The notes beneath the pieces are model-generated. The model made no database searches. It had not been told where the DNA came from and saw only the letters and a list, made by a program, of their open reading frames with translations. Position numbers and translations under genes: made by a program. Positions 7,207-12,870 of a stretch of 12,870 nt of DNA are shown piece after piece (the first letter of the stretch is position 1; the number at the start of each line of letters is the position of its first letter). Location: the NCBI GenBank assembly GCA_038248985.1, contig JBBRWV010000110.1, forward strand, positions 1 to 12,870, written 5' to 3'. This DNA is from JBBRWV01 sp038248985. GTDB lineage: Bacteria > Planctomycetota > Phycisphaerae > WQYP01.

Positions 7207-8949
7207 ATGCCCGCCGAACAAGGCTCCGTCACCACCCCCGATGGTGCCAAAATCAACAAAGTCGAAGCTATCAAAAAGGCCAAAGACGGCCTCGACATCT
7301 GGAACGACATCTTCCGCTACGGAAAAATGGGGGGGGCAGACGCCCCCGCACTCGACGAATCCAAAACCGCCGCCTTCCTCCAATCCGGTGGCATCCCCGC
7401 CGATCTCCAAAACGCCGCCCGCCAGGCCGCCATCCCCGAAGAAGACTTCGTCCGCATGCGCTGGTACGGCATCTACCAGCAACTCCCCAACAACGGTTAC
7501 TTCATGCTCCGCATCCGCATCCCCAACGGCTTCCTCACCCCTCCCCAAATGCAGGAGATCGCCGCCATCTCCCAAAAATTCGGCCGCGGCTTCGGCGACA
7601 TCACCACCCGCCAGTGCATCCAAATCCATTGGCTCACTATCGAATCCTTCGCCGAAATCTTCCCCCGACTCGAAAAAGTCGGACTCGTCTCCAAATTCGC
7701 CTGTGGTGACACCCCCCGCAACGTCGTCGGCTGCCCCATGGCCGGCCTACTCGCCGCCGAAATCATCGACCCCACACCCGCCGTCCACGCCATCAACCAA
7801 ATGTTCCTCGACGGCGGCAAAGAATTCTCCAACTTCCCCCGCAAATTCAAATCCGCCATCGCCGGTTGCCACCTCCACTGCCACCAACCCCAAATCAACG
7901 ACATCGGCGTCTTCGGAGTCAAACGCAAAAATCCCACCTCCGGACTCGAAGAATCCGGCTACGGCGTCATGGTCGGCGGCGGCCTCTCCACCGCCCCCTT
8001 CTTCGCCCAGGGACTCCGCGTCTTCGTCCGCCAAGATCAACTCCCCGCCGTCGCCCGCGGCATCGCCCACGTCTTCCGCGACCACGGCTACCGCGAAAAA
8101 CGCACCCGCGCCCGCCTCAAATTCCTCATCTCCGACTGGGGCTGGCAAAAATTCCGCGATACCCTCGAAGCCGACCTCGGCTTTACTCTCGAACACGATG
8201 ACTCCATCGTCGGCCCGCCCGCCGCTCCCCACACCGACCACATGGGCACCGGCCCCCAAAAACAGCCCGGCCTCCACTACGTCGGCACCCCCATCGAACG
8301 CGGACGCATAACCGCCGATCAAATGGCCCTTTTTGCCAACCTCGCCGAAAAATACTGCCAGGACCACCGCGCCCAAATCCGCCTCAGCAATAAACAAAAC
8401 CTCATCTTCGCCAACGTCCCGGTAGAAAAAGTCGACGCCCTCGTGAGCGAACTCACCTCCGCCGGCCTTCCCCCACACGCCCCTCTCTGGCGCACCAACC
8501 TCATCTCCTGCACCGGCACCCAGTTCTGCAACCTCGCCATCGTCGAAACCAAGCAACGCGCCGCCGGCATCCTCAAATTCCTCGAAGAAGAATGCCAGAT
8601 CGATTCCCCCATCTTCGTCTCCGTCACCGGCTGCCCCAACTCCTGCGGCCAGTACCAAATCGCCGACATCGGCCTCATGGGCGTCGTCTGCAACTTCCGC
8701 GGCGTCCGCGGCACCGAAGCCTACAACATCCTCCTCGGCGGCGCCCTCGGTGCCGATCAACACTTCGCCTCCCTCACCCTCAAAAAAGTCCCCGCCGACT
8801 ACGTCAAAAACGCCATCAAAGGCCTCGTCGACGCCTACAAGGCCAACCGTACCGACCCCGAAGAAACCTTCCGCCAATTCGTCGCCCGCCACACCCCCGA
8901 CCAACTCAAATCCTGGCTCACTATCCCCGAAATGGCCGAAGTGTTGTAA
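7207..8949 (+). CDS. nirA: Siroheme/[4Fe-4S] nitrite (or sulfite) reductase, ferredoxin type
   Basis: A 580-residue enzyme of the ferredoxin-nitrite/sulfite reductase family, which reduces nitrite to ammonia (or sulfite to sulfide) with six electrons. The cluster and siroheme ligands are clear: C435 and C441 in SCTGTQFCN, and C476 and C480 in GCPNSCGQ. The substrate-side basic motifs TTRQ (R135), RNVVGCP (R171) and KFKSAIAGC (K213, K215) are present. ETKQRA after the first Cys pair favours the nitrite branch, but sulfite reduction cannot be excluded. I chose the ATG at 7207 because GGAG lies eight bases upstream; the frame is open further upstream to 7159. No nitrate reductase or transporter is in the window, so it stands alone here. 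Confidence 0.88.
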   Translation: MPAEQGSVTTPDGAKINKVEAIKKAKDGLDIWNDIFRYGKMGGADAPALDESKTAAFLQSGGIPADLQNAARQAAIPEEDFVRMRWYGIYQQLPNNGYFMLRIRIPNGFLTPPQMQEIAAISQKFGRGFGDITTRQCIQIHWLTIESFAEIFPRLEKVGLVSKFACGDTPRNVVGCPMAGLLAAEIIDPTPAVHAINQMFLDGGKEFSNFPRKFKSAIAGCHLHCHQPQINDIGVFGVKRKNPTSGLEESGYGVMVGGGLSTAPFFAQGLRVFVRQDQLPAVARGIAHVFRDHGYREKRTRARLKFLISDWGWQKFRDTLEADLGFTLEHDDSIVGPPAAPHTDHMGTGPQKQPGLHYVGTPIERGRITADQMALFANLAEKYCQDHRAQIRLSNKQNLIFANVPVEKVDALVSELTSAGLPPHAPLWRTNLISCTGTQFCNLAIVETKQRAAGILKFLEEECQIDSPIFVSVTGCPNSCGQYQIADIGLMGVVCNFRGVRGTEAYNILLGGALGADQHFASLTLKKVPADYVKNAIKGLVDAYKANRTDPEETFRQFVARHTPDQLKSWLTIPEMAEVL

Positions 8950-8975
8950 TCGACGCGCGCCGGCCCCTCCTGTTT

Positions 8976-9007
8976 GTTGTTCAGCCTTTAGGCTGTTCGG
9001 TAACAAC
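8976..9007 (+). terminator. Compound hairpin after nirA
   Basis: GTTGTT (8976-8981) pairs with AACAAC (9002-9007) around an inner stem CAGCC-TTTA-GGCTG (8982-8995). It lies 27 bases after the nirA stop. There is no T-tract after it, so it is a weak intrinsic terminator candidate or an RNA-stabilising end. Confidence 0.4.
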
Positions 9008-9027
9008 ATGGCGATCTGCATTCTTTA

Positions 9028-9056
9028 TTGACTCGCACCCCACGCGTTCCCATATT
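9028..9056 (+). promoter_or_regulatory. Candidate promoter for the mntA/hepT operon
   Basis: TTGACT (9028-9033, five of six) and CATATT (9051-9056) are spaced 17 bases. Transcription would begin about 9063, next to the ATG at 9065. The mRNA would be leaderless or nearly so, which agrees with the absence of any Shine-Dalgarno. Confidence 0.4.
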
Positions 9057-9064
9057 GATTATCT

Positions 9065-9373
9065 ATGCTGCCCGTCATCGAACAACATCTTCCGCAAATC
9101 GCGGCGCTCTGTCTCAAGCATCGCGTCACCCGCCTTGAACTCTTCAGTTCAGCCGCACGCGGAAGCTTCATCCCCCACCAAAGCGACCTCGACTTCTTCG
9201 TCGAATTCGAGCCCCTCGGATGGAAAGGTTCGTTCCAGCGCTACATGGGCCTGAAACTCGATCTCGAAGACCTCCTGGGCTCCCCTGTCGATCTTGTGGA
9301 ACCTCAAACCATCGCAAATCCTTATTTTTCCCCAGTCTCTTTCCAACATCGTGCGCTGGTCTATGCCGCCTGA
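9065..9373 (+). CDS. MntA-like minimal nucleotidyltransferase (antitoxin)
   Basis: A 102-residue minimal nucleotidyltransferase. In MntA/HepT modules such proteins silence the HEPN toxin by adding AMP to it. The core reads ELFSSAARGSFIPHQSDLDF, with metal-binding D41 and D43, and a third candidate Asp at D77 in SPVDLVEP. The usual Gly-Ser before the helix is Ser-Ser here (S28-S29), a substitution in the nucleotide-binding turn that may weaken activity. The gene overlaps hepT by 11 bases, as expected for translational coupling. No ribosome site is seen; a promoter immediately upstream suggests a leaderless message. Confidence 0.85.
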   Translation: MLPVIEQHLPQIAALCLKHRVTRLELFSSAARGSFIPHQSDLDFFVEFEPLGWKGSFQRYMGLKLDLEDLLGSPVDLVEPQTIANPYFSPVSFQHRALVYAA

Positions 9374-9743
9374 AACCCCCAAACTTCTCCACGATATGCA
9401 AACTGCCGCTCAGGATATCGCGGACTCCTCCGCCGGACGCACCTACGAACTATTCCTCCTTGATAAGCAACTTCGCATGGCAATTGAACGTGCCTTCGAA
9501 ATCGTTGGCCAAGCCCTTACCAAGCTCCACAAAATTGACCCCTCCACGGCCACTTCCATAACCGATTGGCGCGCCATCATGGGTTTTCGCAATGTGCTGA
9601 TTCACGGTTACGCCATCGTCGATCCGGCGAAAACATGGGATAACCGACACGGTATCCAGGGAGCGGCGGGTACGAAGTGTCAGTTGATTCGAGCCGCTCG
9701 GGGGGGGCGCTCTGCCCAGACGTTCCGAGTTTTCTTTGAGTGA
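9363..9743 (+). pseudogene. HepT-like HEPN ribonuclease toxin with C-terminus replaced by CRISPR sequence
   Basis: Residues 1-93 from MPPETPKLLHDM are a HEPN domain of the HepT type. The RNase motif R-x4-H is intact in FRNVLIHGYAIVD. Homology ends right after PAKTWD (base 9641), where HepT proteins normally continue with a helix of some 20 residues. Instead the frame runs through about 35 unrelated bases and all of CRISPR repeat 1, and stops inside spacer 1 (9741-9743). The 126-residue product therefore ends in a repeat-encoded tail (CQLIRAARGGR). The catalytic motif survives, so loss of toxicity is not certain, but the end of the last helix is gone. The likely cause is insertion of, or recombination with, the CRISPR-Cas12 segment. 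A natural variant HepT that simply ends differently is less likely. Confidence 0.75.
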
Positions 9744-9851
9744 CTGTGTCAGTTGATTCGAGCCGCTCGGGGGGGGGCGCTCATTTCGGCGGCGTCAACT
9801 CCTGCAAACAACTCAAGTGTCAGTTGATTCGAGCCGCTCGGGGGGGGCGCT
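9677..9851. CRISPR. Mini CRISPR array, three repeats and two spacers
   Basis: Three copies of a 35-36 base repeat lie at 9677-9711, 9746-9781 and 9817-9851. On the plus strand each begins GTGTCAGTTGATTCGAGCCG, continues CTC and a G-run, and ends CGCT. Repeats 1 and 3 are identical with eight Gs; repeat 2 has nine. Spacer 1 is 34 bases (9712-9745) and spacer 2 is 35 bases (9782-9816), unrelated to each other. The repeat holds an internal CGAG-CCG-CTCG inverted repeat. Direction is not settled. Minus-strand reading gives a repeat ending in -GACAC, like the -GCAC ends of V-B repeats, and the same direction as the Cas12 gene. Plus-strand reading allows a G-U pair that completes the second anti-repeat. 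By eye neither spacer matches elsewhere in the window. Confidence 0.9.
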
Positions 9852-9892
9852 GGCCGCACTCGCAACCCTTGAAACTACGGCCATTTGCGAGG

Positions 9893-10212
9893 CCGCTGGC
9901 GAGTGAGACATGGTTTTGCGCAAAGTCACGGCGTTTCCTTCAAGGGCCCGGCGTGCAGGTATCGGCTCTGCCAATGGTTGCAACGCCGCGAGCGTCCCCG
10001 GCACCCCCCTGCGGCACCAACACGCTCGCAACCCGACTTGTCAAAGATCCCAAGCGAACGAATCAACTCACTGCGTGTCCACGCCGCCGCAGACGGGGCA
10101 AGCCCGCCATCTTGTCAAGCTCCCATAGGCGCAAGCGCCGTAGGATCAGCATGTATTGACACTCAAACGCAGTGCTTTCGTGGCTACCGGCCAGCCTATA
10201 GCTCGCCAGCGG
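9893..10212. repeat. 11-bp inverted repeat enclosing the tracrRNA candidate
   Basis: CCGCTGGCGAG (9893-9903) is the exact reverse complement of CTCGCCAGCGG (10202-10212), 298 bases apart. Both anti-repeats lie between the two arms. Pairing of the arms could close a long non-coding RNA, or the arms could be remnants of a mobile boundary. Confidence 0.6.
9985..10080. ncRNA. Candidate tracrRNA core with two anti-repeats
   Basis: Plus-strand 10053-10071 (AGCGAACGAATCAACTCAC) is complementary to the GTGTCAG end of the CRISPR repeat: ten contiguous pairs through CGAATCAACT, then three more (CAC) past a two-base bulge, and four (AGCG) across a small internal loop. Segment 9991-9999 (AGCGTCCCC) complements the other repeat end (GGGGGCGCT), with one G-U pair or A-C mismatch depending on strand. 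The two segments are in the order needed to pair with one repeat copy, as in the split anti-repeats of type V tracrRNAs. Between them, GCGAGCGT (9988-9995) can also pair with ACGCTCGC (10022-10029), and CCGGCA-CCCCC-TGCGG forms an inner hairpin. Position between array and effector is typical. RNA ends, promoter and strand are not resolved; the strand follows that of the array. Confidence 0.6.
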
Positions 10213-10273
10213 ACGGTCGTTACCCCGCCATACTCCACGCGAAGGATGCTACCGCGCCACGGCGGAAATGCAA

Positions 10274-12571
10274 TCAAAAAGGCGTTTCCATATCAAAGGG
10301 TGGACAGCGATGCAGTTTCCGCAAAGGGTCTCGTAGATCCCGCTCCAATGCCGCGACTATTTCACGCTTCTGCTTTTCGCTTTCATTTTTCCATGCGAAA
10401 AATCGCGCCATGGCGTTGTTGCCTTCAAAAAAGGCGCGGTGAAGATTAACCGAAGCATTGTGGTCGGCATTGGCGTGATACCCGCACCCTGCACACGCAA
10501 ACAACTTCTCCACCCAACCAAAGCGAATATCCAATCCTCGGCTTGGTTCGCTACGCGCAATTGAGTAGCGCCGCCCCAAAGCCCCGCACTTCGAGCACAC
10601 TTGCGATGTCCCCGCCGGGTGAACTTCAAACACGCGCCCTTTGTACCCACAATCGATCGCCATTTCCTTGAGGCGCGTCACCAATTGACCGCGATTCCAT
10701 GACGCCAACGCCCTGTTAATACCGCGTTCTCGCTCCGCATCCGGAATGAAGCCCGCCAATTTCTCCAGAACAATCACGTCGGCTCGTGGGTAGGCGGCGG
10801 ACTCCTTGGCGCAGGCCCCGTCCACATTCCATGCAAAGTTAAGTATCGCTCGTGCCGCCTTCTTGAATCGGTCCTCGCTCATGTTTGTTATGTGCGCCTG
10901 TAGCTCCAGGTGCGATTCTTCGCCTTCCACCGGCTTGCCACGTTGCCGCCGCAACTGCCGGATGGTTCGCTTGTGCAAACCTATCGCTCCCAAGTCCGGC
11001 CCACCCGCTTCACCATCCAGCCACAGTGTCCGTGACCGCAAAACCCTTGGCTTCCCATTCTCATAGACACACAACGTCGCAAATCCCACGTGCCGCAATC
11101 CCAAATCGACGGCACACGCGACTAATCCCTCCGGTAGTTTTCGTGATTTCCGCGCTTTGCCCAACTTGGTTAGTTCACCCGTGTCCGACCATTCAATTTT
11201 CTTCGCCCGTTCGGTCAATGGCAGGTCGTCCGTGCTACATGCAAACACCAGATAGGGCGTACCCGAAAGTAGCGACCCATCCGCATTGAACTGCAGATTG
11301 CGAAAAATGAGCTTGGCACCACTTATTTCCGCCGGTCGCCAAATATGCAGATGCGGATCGCAAAACTCGTAGCCCTCCGCGCTCTTGGTTTGCCCCTTTG
11401 CCTTTCCTCGATTCACCTTCTTCGTTTTTTGTACCCGCCGAAACTGCGATAACCTCGGATCCGCATGAAACCGCAGCCGTACCCAATCTGCCGGGCACTT
11501 CCCTTCGCTGTCTTTTTCACCCTTTAGGAGTTGCAGGTCGATGCTGCCCCTCTCGCCCGGACCCGAAGGCAACACCAACTCCCGATATCCCGCCGGATTT
11601 GTCTGCGGCGCATTGAACACAAACCATCGCGGATGATGTATCGCGTGCGGCAAGGTAAAAGTGGGCCTATGATCGAATCCGTCCACGTTTTTCTTGGTCT
11701 TACGTCGTCGCACAAACTCCCGTTCGTAGTCCCCGTGCAGCCGATCCAGTTCCTTGAGTTCCGGATTACTATTCCAGAATTCCTCCGCCTCCACAGATCG
11801 CGTCTTCCACGGGTTGGCCTTGCGAACCCGCGCCTTTGCTTCGGGCGATATTTCTTGAATGGTCGCCGCCCCGCCGCGCCATGCAGCCAGGTCCGGATTC
11901 TGCCTCAGCCAGTCTAAATAGAGATGCCACCGCCCCCGCCGCTTCCCCGCCTTACCGTGTGGGCGCTCCGTCCCAGGAACGAATGATTGTTCAAAGCCTT
12001 CGAACTTCGGTCGTAGCGCAAGGTACTTCTTGTGCTCGTCGGCACCCTCCCATTTTGCTTTTTCTTTGATCCATTCCTCGTGCGCCTTTTCCCAATTGGC
12101 GACCAGCTCGTCGTGCCCGCTGATGACGGCGACGCACTCGCGATTGAGCATCTGCCGCAGGCATCCGGGAAGATCCCCAGCCAGTTCTTCTTTATCAAAA
12201 AGCAGTCTGCCTCGCTGTGAGAGAATCGCCGCTTCATCCGCCCAACTCTCCCCCGATATTTCGATCAATTCTCCCGCCGCATTCTTTGTTTTAATCTTGT
12301 ACTTTTTTGCACTGTCCTGCTTCCATCCCTTCATGCTGATAGAATTCATCAGATAGTCCGCGTTCTGTGCGGAATAATTCGTGATGAATTTTCCAACTCG
12401 CTGATATAGATCGCGTTCCTTTTTCGTCCCCTCGCACTCGCCGCGCCGCATCTTGAACAGAATCGAAAGCACCTTGGGCAATCGTTCGTTGAACACGCGA
12501 TGTGTCCGCCAAAGATGCGCTAGCGCCTCCCGATCACATTCAATCCGCGCCTGCAATGCTCTGACTGCCAT
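10274..12571 (-). CDS. Compact Cas12 (type V) CRISPR effector nuclease
   Basis: A 765-residue RNA-guided nuclease candidate. The C-terminal half is a split RuvC domain: RuvC-I LVACAVDLGLRHVGF (D489), an arginine-rich bridge-helix-like segment (HKRTIRQLRRQRG, 533-545), RuvC-II ADVIVLEKLAGF (E603), a zinc finger C659/C662...C693/C696, and RuvC-III YHANADHNASVNL (D703). The N-terminal half (MAVRALQARIECDREALAHL) and FTLPHAIHHPRW (305-316) resemble Cas12b at matching places, as do ASWNRGQLVTRL and HPAGTSQVCSKCG. Cas12b proteins have about 1,100-1,300 residues, so this is a much shortened relative; Cas12g is about 770. TnpB is ruled out by size and by the adjacent repeat array. Subtype stays open. 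GGAG lies seven bases before the ATG. Whether it cuts DNA or RNA cannot be read from sequence. Confidence 0.9.
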   Translation of the reverse strand: MAVRALQARIECDREALAHLWRTHRVFNERLPKVLSILFKMRRGECEGTKKERDLYQRVGKFITNYSAQNADYLMNSISMKGWKQDSAKKYKIKTKNAAGELIEISGESWADEAAILSQRGRLLFDKEELAGDLPGCLRQMLNRECVAVISGHDELVANWEKAHEEWIKEKAKWEGADEHKKYLALRPKFEGFEQSFVPGTERPHGKAGKRRGRWHLYLDWLRQNPDLAAWRGGAATIQEISPEAKARVRKANPWKTRSVEAEEFWNSNPELKELDRLHGDYEREFVRRRKTKKNVDGFDHRPTFTLPHAIHHPRWFVFNAPQTNPAGYRELVLPSGPGERGSIDLQLLKGEKDSEGKCPADWVRLRFHADPRLSQFRRVQKTKKVNRGKAKGQTKSAEGYEFCDPHLHIWRPAEISGAKLIFRNLQFNADGSLLSGTPYLVFACSTDDLPLTERAKKIEWSDTGELTKLGKARKSRKLPEGLVACAVDLGLRHVGFATLCVYENGKPRVLRSRTLWLDGEAGGPDLGAIGLHKRTIRQLRRQRGKPVEGEESHLELQAHITNMSEDRFKKAARAILNFAWNVDGACAKESAAYPRADVIVLEKLAGFIPDAERERGINRALASWNRGQLVTRLKEMAIDCGYKGRVFEVHPAGTSQVCSKCGALGRRYSIARSEPSRGLDIRFGWVEKLFACAGCGYHANADHNASVNLHRAFFEGNNAMARFFAWKNESEKQKREIVAALERDLRDPLRKLHRCPPFDMETPF

Positions 12572-12603
12572 GGTCCTTCTCCGTCATGATGTGTTTCAAC
12601 AGC

Positions 12604-12632
12604 ATCCTATATTACCACAATGCCCCTGTCAG
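12604..12632 (-). promoter_or_regulatory. Candidate promoter for the cas12 gene
   Basis: Minus strand: -35 CTGACA (12627-12632, five of six to consensus) and -10 TAGGAT (12604-12609, four of six), spaced exactly 17 bases. The start point would be near 12597, with a leader of about 26 bases that holds the GGAG ribosome site (12579-12582). Confidence 0.45.
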
Positions 12633-12870
12633 CCTCCGGCAAGCTCTCGCCGAGCACCGCATCACTTCGGCAAGAGAAAACTTGCTGCAATCATTTTACA
12701 GTCTTGGTCCTCCCCCCGCCCCCTTCGTACCTTCGTGGTAAAAAAAACTCCCCGACGCGCGCAGGAACGCTTCGTGGTTATGTTAACCTCGTCGCGTCAT
12801 CCCAAAGACCCAATCCAATTTTCGCGTCTTTCGTGTCTTTCGTAGACAGTTCCCCCTGTCTCTTGAGACC
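12633..12870. other. Right-edge intergenic sequence with hairpins and short repeats
   Basis: No protein-coding region is convincing. A hairpin at 12644-12676 (CTCT-c-GCCGA with TCGGC-a-AGAG, 13-base loop) overlaps an alternative GCAAG-AGAAAA-CTTGC (12670-12685). Degenerate CTTCGTGG-type repeats occur at 12723-12740, 12770-12780 and 12822-12842. At the window end AGACAG-TTCCCC-CTGTCT (12844-12861) forms a six-pair hairpin. The repeats look like ordinary intergenic repeats of this genome. No anti-repeat to the CRISPR repeat was found here. Confidence 0.45.

Larger units (their letters stand above)
9852..10273. other. Non-coding region between array and cas12
   Basis: This 422-base stretch has several short open frames but none with protein-like conservation or a ribosome site. 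It holds the tracrRNA candidate (9985-10080) and a stem CGGCGTGCA / TGCAACGCCG (9949-9957 with 9979-9988, one bulged A). It also has a 10-base palindrome TTTGCGCAAA (9915-9924) and a direct repeat CTCGCAACCC (9859-9868 and 10025-10034). A small hairpin GGCG-CAAG-CGCC lies near 10128-10139. CTTGTCAA occurs twice (10037-10044, 10111-10118). An 11-base inverted repeat (9893-9903 and 10202-10212) encloses most of it. TTGACA boxes occur on both strands, but none has a convincing -10 partner. Confidence 0.6.

Noticed and set aside
7747..9021. Minus-strand 424-residue open frame opposite nirA
   Set aside because: Same shadow effect; the plus strand carries the siroheme and cluster ligands of a real enzyme.
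9961..9985. TGCCAATGG at about 9970-9978 shared with a known Cas12b tracrRNA as I remember it
   Set aside because: A nine-base match recalled from memory and not conserved among Cas12b tracrRNAs that I know; treated as coincidence.
9813..10031. Minus-strand 72-residue open frame in the array/tracrRNA region
   Set aside because: It overlaps repeat 3 and the anti-repeat region; composition is not protein-like and no ribosome site is seen.
9740..10159. Plus-strand 139-residue open frame starting with GTG across repeats 2 and 3
   Set aside because: It is made of CRISPR repeats, a spacer and the non-coding RNA region; there is no ribosome site and no recognisable protein.
9885..10442. Plus-strand 185-residue open frame running into the cas12 3' end
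   Set aside because: It covers the tracrRNA candidate and then lies antisense to the conserved zinc finger/RuvC-III end of cas12.
10274..12571. IS605-type TnpB instead of Cas12
   Set aside because: Similar RuvC and zinc finger motifs, but 765 residues is far above the roughly 400 of TnpB, and a repeat-spacer array with matching anti-repeats lies beside it; no transposon ends or TnpA were seen.
12633..12870. Second candidate site for a tracrRNA upstream of cas12
   Set aside because: Hairpins are present, but no stretch complementary to the CRISPR repeat was found.

Overview
The window is a GC-rich bacterial chromosome segment. It combines ordinary housekeeping genes with a compact accessory region at its right end. 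The long-form PurC, a NirA-type siroheme reductase, a 20-residue Lys/Ala/Pro peptide and intergenic 'ttcgtgg' repeats loosely suggest Verrucomicrobiota or a neighbouring phylum. That placement is inference; no rRNA or other phylogenetic marker is present.

Left part (1-5060), read mainly on the minus strand. A tiny lysine-rich peptide gene (126-188) has a strong promoter, an extended Shine-Dalgarno and a terminator. It is followed by a DUF58 protein (424-1323), a vapBC-like pair whose PIN toxin is frameshifted (1407-2057), the RecG helicase (2126-4318) with an unusual insertion, and an intact Phd/PIN toxin-antitoxin pair (4386-5059).

Middle part (5091-8949). purC on the minus strand is divergent from trhO (tRNA U34 hydroxylase) on the plus strand, which is followed by a nirA-type nitrite/sulfite reductase. 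The plus strand is C-rich and G-poor here whichever way the genes point.

Right part (about 9000-12600) is the most interesting. A MntA/HepT toxin-antitoxin operon has a HepT C-terminus that is lost and replaced by sequence running straight into a three-repeat CRISPR array (9677-9851). A 422-bp non-coding stretch follows, containing two collinear segments complementary to the two ends of the repeat (9991-9999 and 10053-10071), a strong tracrRNA candidate. Beyond it, on the minus strand, lies a 765-residue Cas12-like nuclease with all three RuvC motifs (D489, E603, D703) and a CxxC...CxxC zinc finger. No cas1, cas2 or cas4 is in the window. The effector has Cas12b-like sequence landmarks but is only about two thirds of the usual Cas12b length, and is close in size to Cas12g. 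It could be a compact V-B relative, a divergent V-G member or an unnamed type V branch; sequence reading alone cannot decide.

Working model: the Cas12, a dual RNA (crRNA plus tracrRNA) and a minimal two-spacer array form a self-contained interference module that landed in the 3' end of hepT. Three toxin-antitoxin modules, two of them damaged, suggest repeated acquisition and decay of defence or selfish genes here.
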